Of a stretch of DNA of 64,000 nucleotides, positions 44,764 to 59,700 are shown piece by piece. The number at the start of each line of letters is the position of its first letter. Positions within the stretch are counted from its first letter, which is position 1. A program made the translations under genes and the position numbers. The DNA is from Arcuatula senhousia. Its lineage: Eukaryota; Mollusca; Bivalvia; Mytilida; Mytilidae. The stretch spans positions 2,914,001-2,978,000 of the forward strand of contig OZ020304.1 of assembly GCA_963971305.1 (NCBI GenBank). The letters run 5' to 3'. Below the pieces are notes generated by a model that saw only the letters and a list, made by a program, of their open reading frames with translations, was not told where the DNA came from and made no database searches.

Positions 44764-47700
44764 CGGCAATTCGATGACACAGGTAAAAAGTTAATTTTTG
44801 GGGTGTGGCCCTTTTTTGACCCCCTATAGCATTGTAACGGCGCAACATTTATCAAAACCATTGACACATTTAGTTGAAAGAATTCAATGAGGAATTCAAT
44901 AAAAAAAGAATTTAAAAAATTGAATGAATAATAAACATTCGAAAACATTTCGCCAATGTCCTTTTTACTGAAACGGTAGGGGCCACAAACCAAAATTACA
45001 ATACCAACATTCCTAAAGAGGTCACTAACATCATATCAAAATTTATAACAATCGGTCAATATTTACTCAAGTTATTGCACGGAAACCAAATGTTTACAGA
45101 CAAAGATGACAAAGACCATTACATTATACGATCGCAAAATATTTGCAGTCATATAAGTATCTAGTCCGAGATTGCTCTGACGTCCTCGCCATTTTTCCAG
45201 CAAGCTGGTGCCGTGGGAAGTCAGAGCTCCTTCCATATCAAAAACACGGGATTTTAACAAATGCTTTCTAAACGTTAAAATAACACTTACATCAGTCATT
45301 TGTAAAATGTGAGATGTAAAACAAGACTAAATTAATATTTTAAAGTATATCGCTACTAGAAACTGCCTGATATAATCCAGTAAAGTAGGAAAAATTTAAG
45401 AGCTGATCTTGAACTTTATCAATTTCATCAAGTTCAAGATCAGCCAAATAATGTACAAATTTTAGATTATTTTACTTACTTAAGATATTTTTCTTCTAAA
45501 TATGTTGTATTTTTATTCTTAATAACCAAATGTTTCATTTGAGATCAAAATTTATATGCAACAATGATGATAAACTGTTGTGCTAAATCCCGTGTTTTTG
45601 ATATGGAAGGAGCTCTGACGTCCCACGGCACCAGCTTGGTGGAAAAAAGGCGAGGACATCAGAGCAATCTCGGACTAATAAGTATCAAACAATTTTTAAG
45701 ATTCCATTGTAAAACAAGTTTGCCTTTGTTATTGGCAAGAAAAACTTTGAAGCACAAGGACCCCTAGGTAAAGTATTTGACTAATTTTTCCTCCATCTGC
45801 ATACATGTGATTTTCCTGACGAGAGACGAAATTGACCCATGTCCCGTTTTCCCAACTCTTTGTGGAATCACACACTTATTCATGACTTGACAATGTTTTC
45901 TTTTTGAGACATTTCAATTGTTCAGTATAAAATATTTCCAGTGTTTTAGGGGTTTGCCTAATTTGTCAGACATTAGTTTCACAGGTAAAAGGTGTTAATT
46001 GGAGGTTTATTGCCAAAATTGACAAAATGGTAAACAGTGGGATATTTTTCAGTGAAAACAGGAAGCAGAGGCGCAACTGACCTGGAAAGGGGAGGCACAA
46101 TACAACTCATCATGCTTAAGCTGTGTACCAAATTTAATACAAATACCTTCAGTAGAAGCTGAGAAATCTGTTATGAAAATTTGTGCTGGATAGAAAAGGT
46201 GATTGCAATATAGCACCCTATCTTACAAGTGGGGGTATTATAAACTCTAAAAGTACATAGAAAGCAAAAAATACCAAAAAAATCATAAAACAGGCGATTA
46301 GGAATTACCTTATTTTAACATAAGTGAACCATAAGATTGACAGTTCCTGCTTGTTGCAACACACTCATCTTGTGTGAAGTCTGATAACACATTGCATGAT
46401 ATACATTATGAAAATAATTGAAAAACTTGCAAACTTGTTTCATATTTAATGTAACTACTACCAGGGTATATACTATGACACAATAGAGACCATGATTATT
46501 GTCACACTATGTTCAGGTAAACACATAAAAGTTTTAGCAGTTGCCATGGCTATAGCATCCATTAATGCAGTAAGTTTTTGAATAAGTCTAAACCTGGAAT
46601 GTCTACATCATAGATACATCCCTCTACATTGTCTTTTTTCTGTACCTCTGATGTATCCTTACTAGCTCCCATCTGAACTTTGACCTTTGAATTGTTCCTC
46701 AAATCAGAGGTCTTAACCTTGACCTTAGACATGTCTTCCCAGTCACTTGAATTTTCAATTTCCCCACCAGATTCTGGTTGTGTGTTCTTGCTACTTTGGT
46801 CTTTGTCATCATGAAAATCTTTCTCTTTAACTGTATTTGATCCAAGATAAAGATGTCTTGACGAGCATCTTATTATTTGTACTGGGAAATCTAACTTGAC
46901 AAATGTCACAAGCTGAAATAGTCTGTTTATTACATGCAAAGTTTTACTGCCATGATCAGAGACTAAAACATAATTGGAAGGTGTTTTTTCTATAGCACAA
47001 GGTTTAAAATTTTCAGAGGCATTAATTAGTGGGTGGCCTGTGTAGTTCATAAGGTCTAATTCCTTCTTATTTTCCACTAAGATCACAACTCTTTCATCAT
47101 CTATCACGAATAAATTTTTCTCATCAAAGACAATAAAACTTTTAGCACTTTTAAACAATGGCCTGCCACTTATGTCCTTTTGATAGACAGAAAGGAATGC
47201 CCCTTTCCAGTCAATTTTGAAGATGGTCTGGTTTTTATCTTTGGAAGTTTTGTGCTGATTTTCAGCCAAGACATAAGTTATATCCTTAATGATTTGACAC
47301 ATATTGGTGACATTCTACTGGTGTTTATAAGAGTACTTGTACTAAACTCATTGTATACGTTAAAATGCTGAAGCCTGGACTCCCCCTGAACACACACAAG
47401 AAGACCAGATGGACTAGATGTAAAACTGACAGCATTAAATACATAGGAACCTATTACTGTTATCCTATTCTTAATCATTGTAATTTTCAATAGGTTTCCA
47501 TTAGAGCGTATCCACATGACACCACCTTTTGGAAATTCAATGTCATCGATTGCAAAGTTTCCACGATATGAACCAAGACATGTCATCTGACTTCCAACAT
47601 TAGAGATAGGCACAGGGTTTTCAGGCTGACTTTTAACATATGGGGTAGGCACTGGGTTTTCAGTCCAAACCAACTTCTCCCCAGCATTCTGTTTTGTTTT

Positions 47701-50700
47701 CATATGATCTTCATAAATCTCTGGTTTCCTATGCTTATTAATAAAACTTGGTGTTTCCATTTGAGCAGATTTCATGTGATCTTCATGTATCCCTTGCTTC
47801 TTTGGCTTGTTAACTTGACTATATTCAACAGCTGCTAACCTGGATTCAAAATAAGTGGATTTTTCAATTTGGCTATTTTCACATTGAGTGGATTTTTCAA
47901 TTTGGCTATTTTCACATTGAGTGGATTTTTCAATTTGGCTATTTTCACATTGAGTGGATTTTTCAATTTGGCTATTTTCGTATTGAGTTGAGATGTCTTT
48001 ACAATTTATTTCAGGTTGTGTTGAGCTATCTTTGAAGTTGACATCAGTTTGAGTCATTCTTTTGCAGACAGTACATTCATTTGAGTGTAAATGTCCAACA
48101 ACTGACTCAATTTCATTATGTTCATTCAAACTTCCAGAAATAAAACCCTGAGTTGTCATTTCATGTATCTGTAAAGTTAAAGAAAATTGTTTGTGTGTTA
48201 AAATCCTTGGTCTAAAGTTTGTGGTCTCCTGCAGGAAATGTTCATTGTTGTCAATATCCATAATATCACCAGTCTTATCAACATCTGAATTCAGTTTTCT
48301 TATTTCAAGGTTTACTGATTTCTCGATTTTCTCAAACAAAGCAGAAATCTCTTCCCATTGATCATTTAAATCTTTCTCTAACATTTTCGTATGACTTTTT
48401 ACTTTTTCAATGGCCAGCTCTTCATTTTTAACAATAATTTTCCCAGTTTCAAGATATCGTTTATATTTTTCTTTTTTTAAGTTATTAAGATTAAGAACTT
48501 CAGCTTGCAAGTCACCTTTTCTCTTTTCAAGTTCTTCCCTATAATTCTCCAACAGTTTTTTCCTAATCTTACAACCTGCACTGACATCTACATGTTCATG
48601 AAATTTATGACCAGAAAGCACACATTTCCCACAAATTGGTTGATCACAACTTTGACAAAAGAACTCACATGTCTTTAGATCATGTTCTTCACAAACCAAA
48701 ATACTGCTGTTCTGCCCCATACTCAAATAAAGTCATAACATTATTGTTTTTCCAGAAGTCCATAAATCTCAAACATCCGCCTGATAAATATATTTTTCTT
48801 CACAACTTAAAAGACTTTTATCAATATTTTATTGACATTTGATCTCTTATCTGCATTTTCATGTGAAAAAAACACTTAAGAACAGTCCAAGTTCTGATAA
48901 AATTGATCTAAACGTTAAAAACTTCTCTTAACTACAATACAATGTAGTTTTAATGTTTAAATACATTTATTATGAATGGTTACCCTATAATAAAGGAGGA
49001 ATTTTGATTTAATGTTTACACTAGTTTATGTTACTTTAAATCTGAGACAATACAACCTGGATATTTGATATCTTCAAAATAAAAGTGTCTATATTGAAAT
49101 GTGGTTGAAACATAGTATACATGTGTACCCTAACTGGTATTGATTTCTAATGAACTTTTTATTATTTGGGATTTTTCCAATAAAAGTGAAAATTCTTGTC
49201 CTGTAAAGATCCTGTGAATATCTGACTAAACATGGGAGTCATTTCTACCTTGTTGAATATGTTGTACCAATATACAAAATACAACAGCACGAAAAACAAT
49301 TTTGGAAGTTTTTTTTTAGGGTAAAAATTTGCCTATTTTACATGTCCCCATAATAAAAACAGATAAAGTACACTTAAAATGTGACTCATTTTGGATCCAA
49401 GTGTAAATGACACCTCATTTCTGGTCATAACAAGATACTAGAGATACATTACAGCAACATGTTTTATCTCTTTGTCTTCATTTTGTTATGTAAAAATTCA
49501 CTTTTTTAAGTGTCCCCAAACTTTCTTCCACTACGAAACGATTGTACTTTTGTCACCAATATAAACCTGTAATTGCAACCCGTGTTTCTAAAAATGTGTC
49601 AATCTACTTATTATACATCCTAAAAACAAAATGTTACACTGGCAGGGATGTCAATGAAAAAAAAATATTTGCATTTTGTAAGTAGAGGATACCCCGTATT
49701 TTTGAAATTGTCCACTAGGTAACGGAAATTTGTACAACCCTATAATAAAGGAGGAATTTATAATTTAAATGTTTACACTAGCTCCTGTTGGTTTAAATCT
49801 GAAACAATACAACCTGGATATTTGATAACGTCTGTGCTTGAGTTTGTATATTGGGGTTGTGCTTGAAACACAGTATAACTTGTAATTTCTAATAAACTTT
49901 TCATTATGAACCAGACATATCAAATATTTATATCAAAACCCTTGCTGTGTGGAATAGGAGAGTTTTCATGTTATTTATAATATGACAATTATTTAGAAAG
50001 TCATACATTGTACTTGTAAATATACAATTTTATTTGGTCTTGTTTAAATAATTGAAAGCAGAAAGATAGCACCATAAATAAGTGGTGACATTTTCAATCC
50101 TTTGGGAAGAGTGCCTCTTATGAGTCTTGAAAAGACAAAACACTTGTCAGGCATAGCAAAATTTATTGCCTGGAACTTTCTTTTGATTTGATCAACACCC
50201 ATAGCTGAGGGGGGCGGACCTTTTCAGGACGTCGGGAATTCAGGATTTGTAAAATTAAAGTTCGGGATTTCAGGAAAAAGTTATAATGGGACGCGAGGAT
50301 TTCAGTTATTTAAGGTCAAGATTTCGGGATTTTTCAATGTCAAAATCATGGATCGATAAGGGAGATCTTTTATCTTTCAACAATTTACTTAATTCTTGTA
50401 CATAAAAATGTCAAATTTTCATTGCTTCACTAAGCTTTCATAGCAATGTTTGTAATATATACCATAGACCCAGTTTATTTTATCATACAAGTGTATGAAT
50501 ATACAAACATACCATCTATCTATATTTGGGAGCATACTCATGTACATGTTTTTTTAGATTACCGGTATAACAAGAAATCAAAGTTTTCTCATGCTAAACC
50601 TTTACATGTGGTAATACCCTACTTGTAATCGTTTGAGTTTGCTCTGTACACAAGAAATTTATATAACCAACAAACATAGAAAGAGAAGGCACATTATAAC

Positions 50701-53700
50701 ACCTTTAAACTTGACTTGGCTGTGCATCGAATTTGAAATAAATCCATGCTTTAATATAAGCATAGGAATCTGTTACAAAAAATATCAGTTTTTAGACCAA
50801 AAAAGAAGCCATAAATTTATTTCCAGAAACATGAAGTAGATAAGCCTCAAACAGTGTGGCATACATTTGTAGTTTACACATTTTCCCGTGTACAGGCTAT
50901 GTTTTCATGAAATTTGAAGCAAAATTTTCTCTGTCAAGGTACATCAGTAGGACATCCACATTAACAACATTATAAATAGAGCGAACAGAACACTCAGATT
51001 CCTCAAGCGCAACCTGAGAGGATGTCGCTCAACACTTCGAGCAAGAGCATACGAAGCCATCGTACGACCCACACTGGAATATGCAGCAGCCATCTGGGAC
51101 CCCCACAACACTGGGCAAATACAGAAACTAGAAAAAGTACAAAGAAGAGCTGCGAGGTTCAAACAAAGAAATACCTTGACAGAGAACGAGGAACTGTCAC
51201 CAGAATCGTCAACAACCTAGGATGGGAGCCACAACAAGTGAGGAGAGTGAAGATCTGCCTTCTATGGTTATTCAAGATCAACAACCACCTTGTAGCTATC
51301 CCAGCGAACACCTACTTTTTAGGTTGCAGCTGACAGTAGGACTAGGGGACAGAACAGCTTCAGAGTCTCCCATGCAAAGAAAGATCTCTACAGATTCTCC
51401 TTCTTCCCTCAGACCATATGAGACTGGAACAAGCTTCCCCAGACAACAACATCTGTCGACACTGTGGAGGAGTTTAAAGAGGCACTTACCACTCTGCCTC
51501 CAGCTCAGTCCCAGGCGAAGCAGATAGAGAACCCAGAATGTTTTTAACTTTATATATCATCCCTGTGGGGGGTTTTATCTTGACGTCATGCCGGAGTATA
51601 ACGCCCAACACTGAGTTACCTCCATATATGGAAGAAGAAGAAGAAACATTTTTTTGACAGATTTTTTTTCTTTCTGGTCCAACTGGAATGTACTTGGCAG
51701 TGTAATGACCTTAATTATGAGACACATGAGGATACTAAGATCCTCTGGTGATGTCACCTCATGTGAATGAGGTTAAAATGGTTTTTCAATAGGACCATTT
51801 TAACCTCATTCTTCACATTGTAGCTAGCTAAAATCACTTACAAGTTTATGATTGTGACAAACAACTTGATAAAGCATGCTAAAACGATTTGTCAACAGAT
51901 GTTCATCTAAAGGCAAGTTGAACCATACCAGGATTCTGGAATTTGCCGGTTTCAAGTGGGATGTTGGGATTTACAAAAAATAGTGTCAGGATTCTGGGAG
52001 GGACTCCCTCTGCCCCCCACTAATAATAAGTCTTCATTTAAGATTTTTTGGGATGACAAATTTTAATAAGATGGCAATTGCTTTTGCATTTTTTATTCCC
52101 CACCCCCCACCATCACCCTATGAACTTGTTTGCTGTTTTTTCTGTTAAATCTTGTTTATGTTTTCCCAAATATGAATATGAAATACAAGGTTTACCCGTA
52201 ACAAGCTTGTTGTTTTCATTTACTCATGTCTACCACTCTCTTGTCTGTAAATTGTAAATGTGGCCTTTTGTTACAGTCATATTCTGACCTAATGCAACTA
52301 TTTCAAAGAAAAAGCAATGAGACTGTTCTTACCAATGGCTCCTGGAGAGGGTTTGAAAGGGTTATTACATGCTGATAAAAAGTGGCCTAATGAAGTTATA
52401 CTTTATACATCAAGTTTCCTAATATTGAATGACATAGAAATGGAGGGCACCCATTACTCTTGCTAGCACTCTCATGTCTACAATTCTGAACCAGTTTTCA
52501 TTAATTTTATACCTATTGTTTGTACCTGATATATCTAAGACAAGTTCAAAATTTAGTACTAATTGACAATTTTTGTCAAGGTTTTGTCCCTTTGACCATT
52601 AAAATTCCAAGCAATTCTTCCACTAAAAAGTGTTCATAATAAAACAATCTCTTTCATGTTCATGTTAGATACAATTCTATCAACTAAACATGACTAAAAT
52701 AATTATAGTTTTACACTTTTCTTTTTCAAATCTCCATGCAACAAATATAAGACAGAAAAGAGAAGTGCTGAACAAAAAATCAAACTTTTCCCTGTGTCTA
52801 AATGTTACAACACCCTTCATCATATCAATACATACCTGATTGTATTTAATAAAATATTGATGAAAAATGTGTAATTCTCTGCAGGAACATTGCCTTTAGC
52901 TAGAAACACCTACAATGTCATAATTTGTAGAAATTATGAAATTAAATACATAAGTCATGAAAATAATGTAGACATTAGAGACATATTTTTATAAATGCAG
53001 CTAATAAATACACAAATTTTACTAATGAAATATTTTTTCAGATTTTCTAATTATTGAAATTAAAAATTGTTTAAAACACCAGGTTTCTTTACTTGTACTG
53101 CAGATGGTCCCTATTATACCTTGGTGCTGGATTTGGCTTTTTCTTAAGCAAATTTTATGCATAAAAAGTATTTTCCTTTGATATTTTTGGTTTTCGACCT
53201 TCAAATAGTTATGATTTAAATGTTTCTGGTAAGAGGTTGCTCCTTGAAGTATGCATATGTATATACAGTTCATGATATTTGCTTTGATACTTTATATTTT
53301 ACCACCTCATTTTCTATGCAGATGACACATAATAATTCTGCAAATCAAACGAAGTTGAGGCCCTACAATTAGGAAGTAGAGTGACAGACTTCCTACGATG
53401 ACGTTTGTCACCTGTATCTAAAAATATTTTGTTATGAGGAAGTAGATGAATTGCAGGCATAAAATAGTGTTGCACCATAAAGTACTATAGGTGGAAGTTA
53501 CATGCCCAATATAAAGAGGCAGTGACATGAAGTTGCCATAAAAAGGGTGACAGAAGGCCATGGCCGCAGGATGCTGCAAGACGACAGATAGTGTCAAAGT
53601 GACTTCTATGCGTCTCTTTGCAACATATTGCAGGGGACATAATAATGGAATGATGGAGGAGAGATCCAATCCAATAACAAGCTTGTAGTATAAACTATAA

Positions 53701-56700
53701 TGCATGATAACAGTGTGAGTATATGTTACCTTGTTATAACTCCCTTCCATTAAATACTGTTCCATGGAAACAGGATGTTTAATATAAATATTATTCTGTA
53801 ATTCTTTAACTGGCAATAACTCTAATTCCTGAACAACAACAAATAATAACATTTTAACCACAACTATGTAGTGGGAGATCTACAGTGTGCAAATTTTTCC
53901 AATCTGTAATTGAAAAAGATATTTTTGTTACATGTATTAAAGGAATTCTATATTTGCGTTTCTTTATTTTATCTTTTATGTGACATATGTATACTGAAAC
54001 CAATCTACATGTATATTTTAAATGTCACATATCCTAAAAACAATGGAATATTTGTATTTTTTGGTCATACAATAAACTATCAATAGTATTCAGTACTACT
54101 TACTGTGTGGAATTCTGCTACTCTGTTCTGTGCTAATAAACAAAGTAAGTTTAACCCTAACAGCTGGTATTTGTAGGTGGATTCTGGTAAATTCTCTCTG
54201 GAAAAGGAACATGTTTTGATAATGTACAAAATTTTAATGAATATCAATTACAAAATTTATCAATATTTAATGAAAGAATATTGAATAAATGAACATGAGA
54301 CCATAACACATATATAAATTCCAACTGCAATTAATTTTAATGAACTGTATGGCCATTTCGGAATTTTATTCCTCATCAGCAGCTCTAGAATCCAAACATA
54401 GGAAATCCACAATTCCAAAGGTGTTCAAAATGTATAAAACCAAATGAAATCTGAATAATCAGTAATATCAAATATATCTAAGGACAAACTACAATGGAGA
54501 GATTTAAACCTTAGGTTTTAGAATTTACATAAATTAAGATAATAGTTATAATCAAAGTGTATACAAGAGATATAATCTCATGTACAAGTACACCATATCC
54601 AAAAAAAAAATAAAGAGCATACTGTCTTCACGGTTAACTTTTTGAAGCACAAGCCCGAAAATTACCATTTCTAGAATTTTTCTTTACATATAATTGGCTT
54701 GTAATTCCATATTTTAAAGAAATTTTACTGGTCCGAAAACTATTTTACTGGCCAGGGCCGTCAGACTTGTGGCTAAATTCAAAGACTAAGCATACATCTG
54801 AAACACAGGGTGTATTTCCCCAGCAAGAAAAAATCCCAATTGGTTAAAACTAAACTTGAGGCTCCTAGGAATCCCTTGTCTCTATTAATACCTTATATAA
54901 TCATCTGCTGATCTTTTCCCCTGTAGATGTGTATGCATGTTAGTTGTTATACTTCTCTGTTTTTTGTTTGTTTGTTTTGACTTCAAAATTTAAATGCTCC
55001 TTTTATAAAATTACTGGTATACATTTTAAATTTTTTATATTTATGATATTTTTTGCTGTTTTTGAATTTATTGAAGTGTTTTAGAAAAGACAAATTTTCT
55101 TTAATCTGATCTGACCATTTTAAGATCAGAATTACTAGTAATACATTTTCTTTCAATCTTCATATCAATACTGTTCCCTTACTTATAGTCCATGTAGTAA
55201 CATTTTAACTGTGCCATGTATCTCTCGAAAGATGTGGTGTCTTGTTTAGCAATGGCCCATTGTGCCCCAATCTCTAAAATGTCTCCTGAAAAATAAACAC
55301 AAGTGCTTATTGAACAATCATATATTATTTGGTACAAAATATTAACACATATAGATTTGGAAAATAAAGTTTACTTTGAATAAGTCATCAACAGTTCAAG
55401 GTTTATGTTTTAAAGCGCCAGAATTTTGGAAATGTAATGGCATATAGTAATGACAGACACACATACTTCTGTATAGTATTACTGTGCATAGGGTGCAACT
55501 CTTTGTGTACTATACCACTGCCTAGGATGTATTATGAAACTCACAATATCACAGAATTTTGTGACATTCACATACTTTAATAAATCTACATGTACAAAAT
55601 GTACATGTGCTAATAGAATATTGCAGCAAGAGGTTTATTTTGTTTAAAATTTACTTTTATCTTATATCATACCTATATATTTGCTTTCCCTTTTATTGGG
55701 CATGTGGCATACAATTGATATTGCTATTTGTTCACAGTTTTACTACATTTGTACTTTGCCATGTTATAAAAATATAAAATCAAAGCGCTAAAGCGTTAAA
55801 AGGCAGAGCTAAATCTAAGCACTTAAAATAAAGAATGATCTGTGTTTCATAAACTTGAAACATAGCACATCAGTTTTGTTTTGTTTCCTCCGCACACTTA
55901 CACATTTGTTAAGAAATCTGTAATTAAGCTCACTCGATCAAAGGTAAAAAATGCTTAAGTAAACGTCAACGAGTATTGATACCCGATATGTAGCGCACAT
56001 TTATATCGCATTTATGTTGGGGTATAATATGCACCTCTTATTTTAAACAATCCGTATAACATTTAAAATAAAATACACAAATAATGTTCTGTAATAGATC
56101 CTCTGGTAGCAATATTGACTGAACGACTTACCCTGTCTAGACGGAAAAAAAACTCGCGAAAATCAGAAAGCTATATGACGCTATAAGACTCTGCCTAAAA
56201 ATGGTTTGTCTTCTGAATGAAACATCTTCTTTCACTTACTTGCAACAAGTAATTCTTGTTTTGATGGGGATGAGTCGTCTGTGGGTAAAAATGTAACACC
56301 TGTCAAAGCAATCTGAAAAAAAACGAAAACAAAAACATATGAGAATGGCTTTCTTCCATTGTGAATTTGAAGTTGTCGCTTGTAAAAGTGTAGGTTGTGT
56401 AGGAACACTTATTCTGCATCTCATTATCTTGTATTATTACCAACATTGTTGGTGTTTCTATTTAATATCCGCATGTTAGGCTAAGCGCATAAGATGTCTG
56501 ACAAATTTCATGAGATTCACAATCCATTGGGACCAAAAAAACTTTCTGTGATCACTTATTCCTTTGTATGAAATTACTGTTCTCACATCAGAAATAATAA
56601 AACAATTAGTAATCAATGCATTGTGATATGATATTAAGTGTCTACAATGTGATTAATTAAAGATACTAGATAAATCACCATCCAATTTTGATCCATGAAA

Positions 56701-59700
56701 ACAGGGTATAAAATTGGCAGTAGCCCAGTCGCCAATGTACTAAAATTTGATAAATTTATTTGTTTAGATACATGTAATATTGTGAATCTGTTCATAAAAA
56801 ATTGTGCACTAATTCTCAATATAAGCTTGAATTAAAGTCACTGAAAATTTAGGAATGAGACCCAGATTCGTGAGGTAAAAAAATGTTAACAAACGAAACT
56901 GGGTAATGGCTGAAAATTAATTCCTTGATTTTGATGCTTATTGTACGATTTTTGGTGAGAGGTTTAATAATGTCATAATATTCTAGCTGTTCTTAACACG
57001 AATAAAAATTTGGACTCTATGCCCCTTTCTGCATTTCCTTTACATGTATTTCATACTCGAAATAAGACGACCTTTTAGACGAAACATTTTTACTGAGGTA
57101 GTTGAGACACAGTGTTTTTTTTTTGTTCAATCCTGAATTCCCATTGAATAATTTAGCCTATCCGACATCTGTGTCCTGTAAACAATATAGCATTATTGTA
57201 TTTAATCATTGATTTGTATACTATGTTCTCATTATATAATGGGTTCAATTGTAACGTGGTAATTACGTTCATTTCAACCAAATATTTAACTGTGACGTCA
57301 TCGTTTCTACGTAGCTACGTACCACGATATTACGAGCTACCAGTATATGCTGCTGTCAACTGCTGACCCCATCATAGGTTTTTCGGACTTTTGACATTCG
57401 GATACCCCATTGGTACCTCTGCTTCTTGCAACACAATTCATACTGTTTTTAATTTTACATGATGCCAGGATATTTTTTCTCCGACTCCATCATATATAGA
57501 ATATTATGTACTTTCCTTTTTGATACTATCTATATCAAGGTGAGTATCAGACGAGTCTGGTAGGATGTGTTTGATACGAGACTAGATGTAGATAGTATCA
57601 AAAAAGAAAGTATATAATATTCTTTTTATCGGTAATGACGTCACAGTTATCAAGTGCTCCCACCTGATATTTTCTTGTATCACGGACTGATATCAGGCAG
57701 ATGACATACATGTGATTCTCCCGCCGGGAGACGAAATCTCCCGACTTTTTGATCCATCTCCCGTTCTCCCGACTTTTTATGTAATCTCCCGCTTTTTCAA
57801 GACATGACAAAATTTTAGTTTTTTTAGACCTTTTAATTGTTCAGTCATAAAACATTTCCGTTGTTTTTGGGTGTTGTCAATTAGGTAGACGTTAATTTAA
57901 CAGGTAAAGGTGTTAATTGAAGGTTTATTGCCATAATTGACCTGATGATTGTATAAACAGTTTGAGATTAATCAGTGAAGCCACGTATATTTGGCACACG
58001 CTAGTTCCCCAAATTGACATCGAAATGCAATTTTAAGGAGCTATGAAAATCTCCCGCTTTTTGGTCCAATCTCCAGCCAAAAAAATCAAAATCTCCAGCT
58101 TTGTTATCACAGATCCGTCACATGTATGAGATGAGATCAAAGGAAAAAGCCGCTTTTTACCAATAAATTGTCATAATTGTCTTAATTACCTTGTATGAAA
58201 TTAGATTTGATGTCACAAAATGAGAAAACCACGAATACCTCTTCAGCAGGGTTGGGGTCAATTACTTTGAAATGTATTTAAATACTTTCAATTACATTGC
58301 ATATTATGCCAAATACATTACAATTGCAAATACAGGGTTTTTAGAAATGTATTTGATTGATTGCAAATACTTTAGAAAAGTAATTGATTGATTGCAAATA
58401 CTTTAGAAAAGTAATTGATTGATTGCAAATACATTTTAATACCATAAAGAAAAATAACATATATACATTGTACATTCAATAGAACTAGGAGAACAATTTG
58501 ATCAGGCCAAACTGAAGCATAGAGATTCACAGATCTCAAAAGTTACTTGTTTCACTCTCCACTATGGACAATGGTATTAAATCCCCAGCAATGAATGATA
58601 CCAAAGAATTAGTAATATCCAACTGATGATTATTTGTGCTTGAGTACTTGGTACTATCCTTGGTAAAGGAATGAATCGTAGTCTGCTTAGGTCCATTGGC
58701 TTGATTTGCTATAACTTCAGCATACACATCTCTGTGTTTTCTCTGTAAATATAAAGACAATCCTAAAATTCAACATTTATTAAAGACAAATTCTCTAAAC
58801 TCTACATTAGTTTAAATAATTTATTAAAATTATTGAATTTAAATTAGTATACTTTTTTTGCAGATTCAACATACATACTTAGTATACATGTACACATAAA
58901 CTCAAAGCAATGCATGTATATTCAAGTATACATATAATATATACATTTTACAACAAAATACAAGTGTCAAATAACTAAGATAGTCAAGGATCTCTCCTCT
59001 TCAGTTCTAATGACTGCTTTTAGTGATATTTTTCATTGTAATATCATTTTTTGTTGCAAATATTCTCTATTACATTTACTCCATACCCCTCTTTTTATAT
59101 TTCTAATATTTACAAAAATGAAAAAAAAAATAAATCATAAATATAAATATACATACCTTAAGATGTGTATACAGGTTAGATTTTGCTTTTGTGCTTCCAG
59201 ATATTGAAGCTGCACAATGGTTGCATTTGGCTTTAAAGTTTCCATCTGCATCTTTAGGAATTTGAAATTCCTCCAACACTCTTGAAGTCATGGTTAGAGA
59301 ATGACAAGTTATTTTGTCAATGGAAATTACTATTAAATCTTTGAACAGTTTTTGCATTGAAATTAATTCATGTAATTAGTAACACAGGTTGATCAGGTGA
59401 ATATTGTGACAAGGTGTTTTTACAGTCTAACCATACATGTCATGCCTCAAGGCAGGGGATTAAGTCTTTTGTCTAATTTGTTTGATAACTGTGATGATTA
59501 AATAAGCATTGAATTGATATGTCTCCAAATGTTTGTCAAACAATCATTAAAACTAACTACATGTACTTTAATACACAAATTTAATAATTTGCATTATAAT
59601 TTTGCTTGTACATTAATAGGCATGTACAGTATCATATAGTAACTATACATTTTCTGTTTCATGGAAAAAAATGTTTAAAACATGTAGATATCATATAATA

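Noticed and set aside
47180..47371. Short intron explaining the two frames of the B-box gene
   Set aside because: The frames overlap and both stay protein-like up to the junction; removing any GT-AG segment would delete coding-like sequence.
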